Below, in pieces: positions 1-6,470 of a stretch of 13,991 nt of DNA; position 1 is the stretch's first letter, and every line of letters starts with the position of its first letter. This DNA comes from Actinomycetota bacterium (GTDB taxonomy: Bacteria > Actinomycetota > Acidimicrobiia > Acidimicrobiales > Ilumatobacteraceae): positions 1 through 13,991 of the forward strand of contig SXYT01000062.1 of assembly GCA_005788205.1 (NCBI GenBank). Direction: 5' to 3'. The notes under the pieces are model-generated. The model saw nothing but the letters and a program-made list of their open reading frames with translations, searched no databases and was not told the DNA's origin. The translations under genes and the position numbers were made by a program.

Positions 1-2835
1 GAACCGGCCGGACGCGACCAGCTTGATCGCGCTGCGCTTCGAGTCGCCGTTCGGGAGCGGCACGAACCGCTCGGGGTCCTCCCCCCCCGCGCCGGTGTTG
101 CTCTTGGCGCCGATGCGGGTCATCGCGATCGCGAGCGTCTCGTGCGCCTCGGCGGAGATCGACCCGTAGCTCATCGCACCGGTGGAGAACCGCTTCACGA
201 TCTCGCTGACCGGCTCGACCTCCTCGATCGGGACGGCGGGTCGTGCCCCCGTGCGCAGCTCGAACAGGCCGCGCAGGGTGGCGAGACGGCGTGACTGGTC
301 GTCCACGTCGCTCGAGTACTGCTTGAAGATGTCGTAGCGGCCGGCGCGCGTGGCGTGCTGCAGGCGGTACACGGTCTCGGGGTTGAACAGGTGGTGCTCG
401 CCCTCGCGGCGCCACTGGTACTCGCCGCCGAGTTCCAGGCGGCGGTGCGCGCGCAGTTCGGGGCGCGCCGGGTGCGCGGTCGCGTGGCGCATCGCCACCT
501 CGCGCGCGATCACGTCGAGGCCGACACCACCGAGACGCGAGACGGTGCCGGTGAAGTACTCCTCCACCACGTCGGTGGCGAGGCCGATCACCTCGAAGAT
601 CTGTGCGCCCGTGTAGGACGCGACGGTGGAGACGCCCATCTTCGACATCACCTTGAGCACACCCTTGCCGGCGGCCTTGATGTAATTCTTCACCGCCTTG
701 TGCGGGTCGACACCACCCATCAGGTGGAGCCCGCGGCCCTCGTCGGCGGCGATCATGTCCTCGATCGACTCGAAGGCGAGGTACGGGTTGATCGCGCCCG
801 CGCCGTACCCCACGAGGAGTGCCATGTGGTGCACCTCGCGCGCGTCGCCGCACTCGACCACGAGCCCCACCTGGGTGCGGGTCTTCTCACGGATGAGATG
901 GTGGTGGACGGCGCTCGTGAGGAGAAGCGACGGGATGGGCGCATAGACCTCGTCGGAGTTGCGGTCCGACAGCACGATGATCCGTGCCCCGCGCTCGATC
1001 GCGTCCGACACCAGGGTGCGCACGTTGGCCAGTGCGGCCTCCAGGCCTGCGCCGCCGTCGGCCACGCGGTAGAGACCGCCCACCACGACGGACTGGAGAT
1101 GCGGGTGCGTGCCGTCGTCGTTGATGTGGATGATCTTGGCGAGGTCGTCGTTGTCGATGACGGGGAACGGCAACGAGAGCTGGCGGCAGCTGTCCGGGCC
1201 GGGCGCGAGCAGGTTCGCCTCGGGACCCACACTCGTGCCGACCGCCGTGACGACCTCCTCGCGGATTGCGTCGAGCGGCGGGTTCGTGACCTGGGCGAAG
1301 AGCTGCTGGAAGTAGTCGAAGAGGAGGCGCGAGCGCTCGGACAGGACGGCGATCGGGGTGTCGGTGCCCATGGAGCCGATCGGCTCCGCGCCACTGCGCG
1401 CCATCGGCGAGATGATGATCTTCAGTTCCTCGTCGGTGTAGCCGAACATCTGCTGGCGGCGCAGCACACTGTCGTGGCTGTGCACGACGTGCTCGCGCTC
1501 GGGCAGTTCGTCGAGTTCGGTGATGCCGGCGGCGAGCCACTCCTCGTAGGGGTGCTCGGCGGCCAGGTCGGCCTTGATCTCCTCGTCGTCGATGATGCGT
1601 CCCTCGGCGGTGTCGATGAGGAACATGCGGCCAGGTTGCAGGCGGCCCTTGCGGATGACGCGCTCGGGGGCGATGTCGAGCACGCCCGCCTCGCTCGCGA
1701 GGACGACCAGGTCGTCGTTCGTGACCCAGTAGCGCCCGGGGCGCAGGCCGTTGCGGTCGAGCACCGCACCGATGACCGTGCCGTCGGTGAAGCAGACATC
1801 GGCGGGGCCGTCCCACGGCTCCATGAGGGTGGCGTGGAACCTGTAGAACGCGCGCTTGCGGGGTTCCATGCGGTCGTTGTTCTCCCACGCCTCGGGAATC
1901 ATCATCAGCAACGCGTGCGGGAGGGTGCGGCCGGCGAGGTGCAGGAGCTCCAGCACCTCGTCGAAGCTCGCGGAGTCCGACATGCCGGGGGTGCACACCG
2001 GGTAGGCACGGTCGAGACCGGGGATGAGGTCGCTCTCCAGGAGTGCCTCACGGGTGCGCATCCAGTTGCGGTTTCCCTGCACGGTGTTGATCTCACCGTT
2101 GTGGGCGATGAAGCGGTACGGGTGCGCGAGCGGCCACGACGGGAACGTGTTCGTGGAGAAGCGGCTGTGCACGAGTGCGAGGGCGGACTCCATCCGTTCG
2201 TCGGAGAGGTCGGGGAAGAACTGCTGGAGCTCGGGCGTGGTGAGCATGCCCTTGTAGACGAAGGTGCGTGCGGACAGCGAGGAGAAGTAGGTGCGCATGT
2301 CCCCGGTGAGCGCCTGCTCGATGCGCTTGCGCACGATGAACAGCCTGCGGTCGAGCCCGATGCCGGCGGCGCCGGCGGGGTCGTCCACGAAGTAGGTGCG
2401 GAACGCCGGCATGACGGCACGGGCGGACTTGCCGAGGCAGTCCGGGTTCACCGGCACCTCGCGCCACCCGAGCGGGCGCAGGCCCTCCTCGCGGGTGATG
2501 CGCTCCACGGTCTCGACCGCCAGGGCGCAGCGCGCCGGGTCAGCGGGAAGAAATGCCATGCCGGCCGCATAGGCGCCGGCTGCCGGGAGTTCCACCCCGG
2601 CCGTGGCGCGCATGAACGCATCGGGAACCTGGATGAGGATGCCCGCACCGTCGCCCGTGTCGGCCTCTGCGCCCGTGGCACCGCGGTGCTCCATGTTCGT
2701 GAGCGCAGTCAGTCCCAACGTGACGATCTCGCGGCTCTTCTTCCCCTTCACGTTCGCGACGAAGGACACACCGCATGCGTCGTGCTCGAAGCGCGGGTCG
2801 TACAGGCCGTGGGGCGCGGGGAGATCTGGGTTCAT
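1..2835 (-). CDS. gltB: Glutamate synthase (GOGAT) large subunit, 3'-truncated by window edge
   Basis: This enzyme makes two glutamates from glutamine and 2-oxoglutarate, with reductant delivered by a small subunit (GltD) that is not in view. 945 codons are present of a usual roughly 1,500; the missing part lies beyond base 1. The N-terminus carries a class II glutamine amidotransferase domain: after a short propeptide the sequence DACGVSF places the catalytic Cys at residue 21. Further amidotransferase signatures follow, including HSRFSTNTFPSW and AHNGEINT. A central domain comes next. The start of the FMN-binding synthase domain is near residue 880 (FSTGAMSYGSIS, SNTGAGGEDPERF), and the frame is still open at SAIKLVASGRF on the window edge. 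The start at 2835 is supported by AAGGA about 10 bases upstream. An 8-C run at 81-88 lies in the coding region, where the family usually has GEGGE and this gene reads GAGGE. The iron-sulfur cysteines would be outside the window. Confidence 0.96.
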   Translation of the reverse strand, partial: MNPDLPAPHGLYDPRFEHDACGVSFVANVKGKKSREIVTLGLTALTNMEHRGATGAEADTGDGAGILIQVPDAFMRATAGVELPAAGAYAAGMAFLPADPARCALAVETVERITREEGLRPLGWREVPVNPDCLGKSARAVMPAFRTYFVDDPAGAAGIGLDRRLFIVRKRIEQALTGDMRTYFSSLSARTFVYKGMLTTPELQQFFPDLSDERMESALALVHSRFSTNTFPSWPLAHPYRFIAHNGEINTVQGNRNWMRTREALLESDLIPGLDRAYPVCTPGMSDSASFDEVLELLHLAGRTLPHALLMMIPEAWENNDRMEPRKRAFYRFHATLMEPWDGPADVCFTDGTVIGAVLDRNGLRPGRYWVTNDDLVVLASEAGVLDIAPERVIRKGRLQPGRMFLIDTAEGRIIDDEEIKADLAAEHPYEEWLAAGITELDELPEREHVVHSHDSVLRRQQMFGYTDEELKIIISPMARSGAEPIGSMGTDTPIAVLSERSRLLFDYFQQLFAQVTNPPLDAIREEVVTAVGTSVGPEANLLAPGPDSCRQLSLPFPVIDNDDLAKIIHINDDGTHPHLQSVVVGGLYRVADGGAGLEAALANVRTLVSDAIERGARIIVLSDRNSDEVYAPIPSLLLTSAVHHHLIREKTRTQVGLVVECGDAREVHHMALLVGYGAGAINPYLAFESIEDMIAADEGRGLHLMGGVDPHKAVKNYIKAAGKGVLKVMSKMGVSTVASYTGAQIFEVIGLATDVVEEYFTGTVSRLGGVGLDVIAREVAMRHATAHPARPELRAHRRLELGGEYQWRREGEHHLFNPETVYRLQHATRAGRYDIFKQYSSDVDDQSRRLATLRGLFELRTGARPAVPIEEVEPVSEIVKRFSTGAMSYGSISAEAHETLAIAMTRIGAKSNTGAGGEDPERFVPLPNGDSKRSAIKLVASGRF

Positions 2836-2856
2836 GGCTCGTCTGGTCCTTGGGTG

Positions 2857-2872
2857 CCGTGGCATGCCACGG
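2857..2872. promoter_or_regulatory. 16-bp perfect palindrome upstream of gltB
   Basis: CCGTGGCATGCCACGG is a perfect 16-base palindrome with no loop, ending 21 bases before the gltB start codon. The lack of a loop favours a dimeric DNA-binding protein site over an RNA hairpin. The position, between the candidate promoter and the ribosome binding site, suggests repression of gltB, but the regulator is unknown. Confidence 0.5.
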
Positions 2873-2896
2873 GGGAAACTGCGTGATGTGTTTCCC
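2873..2896. promoter_or_regulatory. Inverted repeat in the gltB leader
   Basis: GGGAAAC (2873-2879) and GTTTCCC (2890-2896) form a perfect 7-base inverted repeat around a 10-base spacer. It abuts the palindrome at 2857-2872. It could be a regulator site or a leader hairpin. I do not recognise it as a GlnR box. Confidence 0.45.
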
Positions 2897-2924
2897 GGGA
2901 CGACGTTGGCCCGAGCAGGACGTA

Positions 2925-2953
2925 ATGCTAACGGGCGCCCGCTCGCACGCCAA
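2925..2953 (-). promoter_or_regulatory. Candidate gltB promoter
   Basis: On the minus strand TTGGCG (2953-2948) is followed after 17 bases by TAGCAT (2930-2925). This is a reasonable -35/-10 pair and would start transcription near 2918, giving a leader of about 80 bases before gltB. It was assigned by eye; read-through from the upstream crotonase/membrane-protein genes is also possible. Confidence 0.4.
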
Positions 2954-2973
2954 GGGGTTTGACGGGGCTCATG

Positions 2974-3387
2974 TCACCCGGCGTCGAGAGCCCCGGCGAC
3001 GATGTCACGCCATTGCCTTGTGAACGTGTGCTCGGTCAGGGCCCAGTAGCGGCTGCCCATCTCGGATTCCATCATGTCAAAGAAGGTGGGACAGGTCTGG
3101 CGGTTCATCGGGCCACCGGTCGCATCCATCCAGTGCTGGAAGAAGTTGTGGATCAGCCAGAAGGCAATGACCTCCTGGGCATTGATGTCTGTCCCGATCT
3201 GGTCCTTTCGGATGCCGATCATCTCCAGGGACGCAGGAGCCCGTCCGATGGCGTCGTAGATGTCGGTCCATTGGTTCTTGAAATTGATGGAGCGCGAGAT
3301 CTCGATCGTCCTGCGGTTGTACACGAACTGGACGACCACCGTGACCGCGATCAGGACTGTTCCCGCGACCTGGGCCCAGTCCCCCAT
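2974..3387 (-). CDS. Small single-pass membrane protein of unknown function
   Basis: I do not recognise this protein. From the start chosen it has 137 residues: one hydrophobic segment at about residues 5-22 (VAGTVLIAVTVVVQFVY) followed by NRRT and a soluble, Trp- and Phe-rich domain of about 110 residues. That suggests a membrane anchor with a cytoplasmic C-terminal domain. An in-frame ATG at 3411 would add eight residues and lie 8 bases from the crotonase stop, but 3387 has GGGAG five bases upstream, while 3411 has no visible ribosome binding site. Codon use looks coding, with lower GC than the neighbouring genes. It probably shares a transcript with the crotonase upstream. A weak 7-base stem with a long loop (2964-2994) overlaps its stop codon. 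Confidence 0.72.
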   Translation of the reverse strand: MGDWAQVAGTVLIAVTVVVQFVYNRRTIEISRSINFKNQWTDIYDAIGRAPASLEMIGIRKDQIGTDINAQEVIAFWLIHNFFQHWMDATGGPMNRQTCPTFFDMMESEMGSRYWALTEHTFTRQWRDIVAGALDAG

Positions 3388-3419
3388 CGACACTCCCGCG
3401 GCCAGCAGCATCGGTTCGG

Positions 3420-4235
3420 CTACCGGGGATCAGCCCAGGCCGGGGCGCGCTTCTCGAAGTCGGACATGACCGACTCGCGCTGGTTGTGGCCGCCGATGAG
3501 CCCGCCGATGACGCGCCGCTCGGCGGCGAACTGCTGCGCCGCATAGTCGAGGGCGAGACGGTTCAGCAGCTCCTTCGCGCCGCGCACGGCGTCGGGGCTG
3601 CGGCGGCAGATCTCCTCGGCGTACGCCATGGCATCCGCGTGCGGGGTCTCCGACAGCCTGGTCACGATCCCGATCTCGTGTGCCTCGCGGCCGTCGAAGA
3701 TGCGCGCGGACATCACGATGTCCTTCATCACGTCCGGCCGCACGAGCCCCTGCATCAGGACGGTGCCCGCCATGTCCGGCACGAGGCCCCAGTACACCTC
3801 GCGGACACTGAACTTCGTGTCCGGGTGCGCGATGCGGATGTCGGCCCCGAGCGCGATCTGGCAGCCGCCACCGAGTGCGTGGCCGTGGACCGCCGCGATC
3901 ACCGGGACGGGCACTTCCTGCCACACCCACGCGGACTGCTGGCCGAGATGGGTGATCCGTCCGTCCGCCATGTCGCCTGCGCTCGGCGCGGCCTCGCCGT
4001 TGCCCCGCTCACCGCTCGCCATCCCGCCGAGGGACGACAGGTCGATGCCGGCACAGAACGAGGCACCCTCACCCGACACCACAACGGCGCGGACCTTCTT
4101 GTTCCCCTTCAGGGACTCGCCGGCGTCCACGATTGCCTGGAACTGCTCCCCGTCGAGGGCGTTCCGCTTGTCGGGACGGTTGAAACGGACATCGGCGATG
4201 CCGTCAGAGATGTTGATTGTCACGCGCTCGGCCAT
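3420..4235 (-). CDS. Crotonase-family enoyl-CoA hydratase/isomerase
   Basis: 271 residues, full length for a crotonase. It should act on the 2,3- or dienoyl bond of an acyl-CoA in the cytoplasm, probably in fatty acid or related degradation. The oxyanion-hole regions are visible at FCAGIDL (about 60-66) and GHALGGG (118-124). Of the two classic hydratase glutamates, the first is replaced by Gln126 (GGGCQIAL); the second is kept as Glu146 (VREVYWG). Asp154 in LVPDMAGT lies where the dienoyl-CoA isomerase ECH1 has its second catalytic Asp, so an isomerase-type reaction is possible. The WGLVPDMAGT block matches a group usually labelled simply enoyl-CoA hydratase. I chose the ATG at 4235 because homology begins at once (MAERVTINISDG); an upstream extension to 4295 looks non-coding. 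CAAGAT lies 6 bases before this ATG and there is no ribosome binding site, suggesting a leaderless mRNA. The small membrane-protein gene follows closely. Confidence 0.93.
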   Translation of the reverse strand: MAERVTINISDGIADVRFNRPDKRNALDGEQFQAIVDAGESLKGNKKVRAVVVSGEGASFCAGIDLSSLGGMASGERGNGEAAPSAGDMADGRITHLGQQSAWVWQEVPVPVIAAVHGHALGGGCQIALGADIRIAHPDTKFSVREVYWGLVPDMAGTVLMQGLVRPDVMKDIVMSARIFDGREAHEIGIVTRLSETPHADAMAYAEEICRRSPDAVRGAKELLNRLALDYAAQQFAAERRVIGGLIGGHNQRESVMSDFEKRAPAWADPR

Positions 4236-4241
4236 TGCGAC

Positions 4242-4303
4242 ATCTTGCCACGGCCCGGGCGGCGGGTCCCCACTGTGGACCCCCGCCGCGGGCATGGCAG
4301 ACT
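4242..4303. promoter_or_regulatory. Divergent promoter region with imperfect palindrome
   Basis: The 74-base gap between the two divergent genes holds two -10-like hexamers, CAAGAT on the minus strand (4247-4242) and CAGACT on the plus strand (4298-4303), each 6 bases from its start codon. Between them is a long imperfect inverted repeat with arms 4253-4269 and 4277-4293 centred on 4273: GCCCG at the ends, CGGCGGG inside, and TCC/GGA next to the loop, with small bulges. It could be a shared operator. GC richness alone can create such repeats, so confidence is modest. Confidence 0.4.
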
Positions 4304-4309
4304 GCCCCC

Positions 4310-4957
4310 ATGCACCTGAACCTTTCCGCAGACGAAGTACTCACCACCACCCGCAGCGTGCGCAAGCGCCTCGACTTCGACCGCCCCGTCGAGCGGGAGA
4401 TCGTGGAGGAGTGCCTCGAGATCGCACTCCAGGCCCCGACCGGCTCCAACAGCCAGGGATGGCACTGGATCGTCGTGGAGGACGCCGCCAAGAAGAAGGC
4501 CCTCGCCGACATCTACAGGAAGAACTGGGACATCTACTCGAACGCGCCCGGCCGCGAGTACGCGCCGGGCGACACCCGCGGGGAGCGCATGCCCGCCGTG
4601 CGCGACTCCGCGACGTTCCTCGCCGAGAACTTCGAGAAGGCACCGCTCCTCCTCGTGCCCGCCATCGACGGTCGCCTCGACAATCTCCCGTCGTTCGCCA
4701 CCGCCAGCCAGTGGGGCTCGCTGCTCCCGGCCGTGTGGAGCTTCATGCTCGCCCTCCGCGAGCGCGGCATGGGGTCGGCATGGACGACCATCCACCTCAT
4801 GAACGGCGGCGAGGAGGAGGCGGCAAAGCTGCTCGGGATCCCGTACGAGCGCGTCAGCCAGGCCGGGCTCTTCCCGATCGCCTACACGAAGGGCACGGAC
4901 TTCAAGCTCGCCGTGCGCGAACCGCTCTCGAAGGTGCTCCACTGGGACAAGTGGTGA
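4310..4957 (+). CDS. Nitroreductase-family FMN oxidoreductase
   Basis: 215 residues, matching the nitroreductase fold, which binds FMN as a dimer and reduces substrates with NAD(P)H. Expected FMN-binding features are RSVRKR at about 15-20, APTGSNSQ at 42-49, and the mid-protein QWGSLLPAVWSFMLALRERG helix with GSAWTT after it. The physiological substrate cannot be told from sequence. The start at 4310 is chosen because the family's N-terminal pattern begins a few residues later and the upstream extension to 4217 is Pro/Arg-rich and unlike the family. No ribosome binding site is seen; CAGACT sits 6 bases before the ATG. The stop overlaps the start of the next crotonase by 4 bases, so the two are co-translated and may work in one acyl-CoA or xenobiotic pathway. 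Confidence 0.93.
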   Translation: MHLNLSADEVLTTTRSVRKRLDFDRPVEREIVEECLEIALQAPTGSNSQGWHWIVVEDAAKKKALADIYRKNWDIYSNAPGREYAPGDTRGERMPAVRDSATFLAENFEKAPLLLVPAIDGRLDNLPSFATASQWGSLLPAVWSFMLALRERGMGSAWTTIHLMNGGEEEAAKLLGIPYERVSQAGLFPIAYTKGTDFKLAVREPLSKVLHWDKW

Positions 4958-5661
4958 GCGACTCGCCCGTCACCTATTCGCTCGTCGACGGCACCGCCGT
5001 CATCACGATGGACGACGGGAAGGCGAACGCTGTGTCCCCCGCCCTCCAGCAGGGCGTGAACGCGGCGCTCGACCGCGCGGAGGCCGACGGCGCCGTGGTG
5101 GTCCTCACGGGCCGGCCGGGGTTCCTCTCGGCGGGTTTCGACCTGAAGACGCTCGCTGCGTCCGGCCAGCCGGCCGTCGACATGCTGAACGGCGGGATCG
5201 AGCTCGCCATCCGCCTGCTCTCCCATCCCGCGCCGGTCGTCATCGCGTGCCCCGGCCACGCGATCGCCATGGGCGTGTTCCTCTCGCTCTGCGGCGACTA
5301 CCGCATCGGCGTGCGCGGCAACTTCCGCTACACCGCGAACGAGGTCGCCATCGGGATGGCGATGCCCTTCAGCACCATCGAGATCCTGCGCCAGAGGGTG
5401 ACGCCCGCGGCACTCACCCGTTCCGTCCTCCTCGCCGAGGTGTTCACTCCGGAGAACGCAGTCGCGAACGGGTTACTCGACGAGGTCGTGGAACCCGACG
5501 AACTGATGCCCCGCGCGCTCGCGTTCGCCGCGTCGCTCTCGGCACTCGATGCGAACGCCCATGCCGTCAGCAAGAAGAGACTGCGCGCGCCGGTGGTCGC
5601 AGCGATGCGCGAGGGGCTGGCGAAGGACCTCGAGGGCTGGAAGAAGCAGTTCCTCGGCTGA
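4954..5661 (+). CDS. Short crotonase-family protein (enoyl-CoA hydratase-like)
   Basis: 235 residues, shorter than the typical 260. It begins at a GTG that overlaps the nitroreductase stop (GTGA), a usual coupled start. Oxyanion-hole segments are present: LSAGFDL (58-64) and CPGHAIAMG (99-107). In the active site the position of the first hydratase glutamate is hydrophobic (MGVFLSL), while Glu130 remains in ANEVAIGM. With only one acid, ordinary hydratase activity is doubtful; an isomerase or other crotonase reaction is more likely. The ADYRIG/NEVAIGM-type pattern belongs to a known short crotonase group generally annotated as enoyl-CoA hydratase with no firm function. It ends 8 bases from the convergent gntR stop; a tiny CGGC-TGA-GCCG hairpin includes the stop codon. 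Confidence 0.92.
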   Translation: MSDSPVTYSLVDGTAVITMDDGKANAVSPALQQGVNAALDRAEADGAVVVLTGRPGFLSAGFDLKTLAASGQPAVDMLNGGIELAIRLLSHPAPVVIACPGHAIAMGVFLSLCGDYRIGVRGNFRYTANEVAIGMAMPFSTIEILRQRVTPAALTRSVLLAEVFTPENAVANGLLDEVVEPDELMPRALAFAASLSALDANAHAVSKKRLRAPVVAAMREGLAKDLEGWKKQFLG

Positions 5662-5669
5662 GCCGGGGG

Positions 5670-6401
5670 CTACTCCACCAGGCGGAGGCCGCTCGGCGCG
5701 ATCGACTGGTCCGCGAACGGCAGGTCCACCACGAACTCGGTGCGGTGCGCCGGGAAGACGTGGTGGCTGACGAGCACCACGTTCCCGTTGGTGTCCGTGG
5801 TGGTCCTCGTGCAGCGCAGCACCGGCGAGCCCGACGGCACCTCCAGCAGCTTCGCCTCCTCCGCCGTCGCTGCATCGGCGCCGATCGTCTGGGTTGCCCC
5901 GCTGAACGGGATGTCGAGCAGCTCGTAGAACGGCGACCTCTCCACGTCTGCACGGGAGAGGTCCTGTCCGAGCTCGGCCGGGCACCAGACGGTCACGATC
6001 GCGAACGGTTCGCCATCGGCGAGATTGACGCGCCGCACGCGCAGGGCCTGCGACGTGCCGAGACTGCGGGCCACGTCGCGCGGCGCCTTCTCGAACGCGA
6101 ACTCAAGCACGCGCCGTTCCGGTTTCATGCCCGACGCGCGCATCTGGTCCTCGATCGTGGCGAGCCGCGCGAGCGGCTGGCGCACCGTCTCGCCGGCCAC
6201 GAACCAACCGAAGCCCTGGCGCGCGTTCACGAGACACTCGTCACGCAGCACCTCAAGCGCCTTACGCACCGTGACACGACTGACTGCGAACTCAACAGAA
6301 AGTTCCGACTCGCTCGGCATCAAACGACCCGCGGCGTACTCGCCGGAGGACACGCGCACCCGGAGCTCGTCGGCGATTTGGTGATAACGGATCGTGCGCA
6401 C
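5670..6401 (-). CDS. GntR-family (HutC-type) transcriptional regulator with UTRA domain
   Basis: 243 residues. A winged helix-turn-helix covers about residues 3-68: YHQIADELR, then MPSESELS, then VSRVTVRKALEVLRDE and a wing containing RQGFGWFV. A UTRA ligand-binding domain fills the rest and ends with the usual hydrophobic strands (VVLVSHHVFPAHRTEFVVDLPF). Proteins of this type are usually repressors released by a small metabolite. The start is a GTG at 6401; no ribosome binding site is seen and AACTCT lies 7 bases upstream, so the mRNA may be leaderless. It is divergent from aconitase and an exact HutC-type operator match lies between them, so autoregulation and control of aconitase are likely. 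The ligand is unknown; citrate or another TCA-related acid is a guess from position only. Confidence 0.93.
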   Translation of the reverse strand: MRTIRYHQIADELRVRVSSGEYAAGRLMPSESELSVEFAVSRVTVRKALEVLRDECLVNARQGFGWFVAGETVRQPLARLATIEDQMRASGMKPERRVLEFAFEKAPRDVARSLGTSQALRVRRVNLADGEPFAIVTVWCPAELGQDLSRADVERSPFYELLDIPFSGATQTIGADAATAEEAKLLEVPSGSPVLRCTRTTTDTNGNVVLVSHHVFPAHRTEFVVDLPFADQSIAPSGLRLVE

Positions 6402-6414
6402 TTGTATTAGAGTT

Positions 6415-6422
6415 GTCTACAC
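6415..6422. promoter_or_regulatory. GTNTANAC operator match between gntR and aconitase
   Basis: GTCTACAC fits exactly the GTNTANAC core described for the HutC subfamily of GntR regulators. It lies 13 bases upstream of the gntR start codon and about 50 bases before the aconitase start. A related TTGTATTA (6402-6409) repeats the TTGTCTAC pattern (6413-6420) at an 11-base offset, about one helical turn. An 8-base core can occur by chance; its placement beside a HutC-type gene is what gives it weight. Confidence 0.5.
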
Positions 6423-6470
6423 AGAGGAAAAACGCAAGTCCCCGTCGCTTGCCGACCGAAAGGCTCCCCC

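Noticed and set aside
355..2886. 843-codon open frame on the plus strand opposite gltB
   Set aside because: It is the antisense shadow of gltB, caused by high GC at third codon positions. The translation is Arg/His/Val-rich and low complexity, with no family motif.
2964..2994. GGGGCTC/GAGCCCC stem at the end of the small membrane-protein gene as a terminator
   Set aside because: The loop is 17 bases, there is no T tract and it overlaps the coding end; too weak to call.
3628..4953. Long N-terminal extension of the second crotonase frame on the plus strand
   Set aside because: It runs antisense to the first crotonase and out of frame through the nitroreductase; only the part from the GTG at 4954 resembles a protein family.
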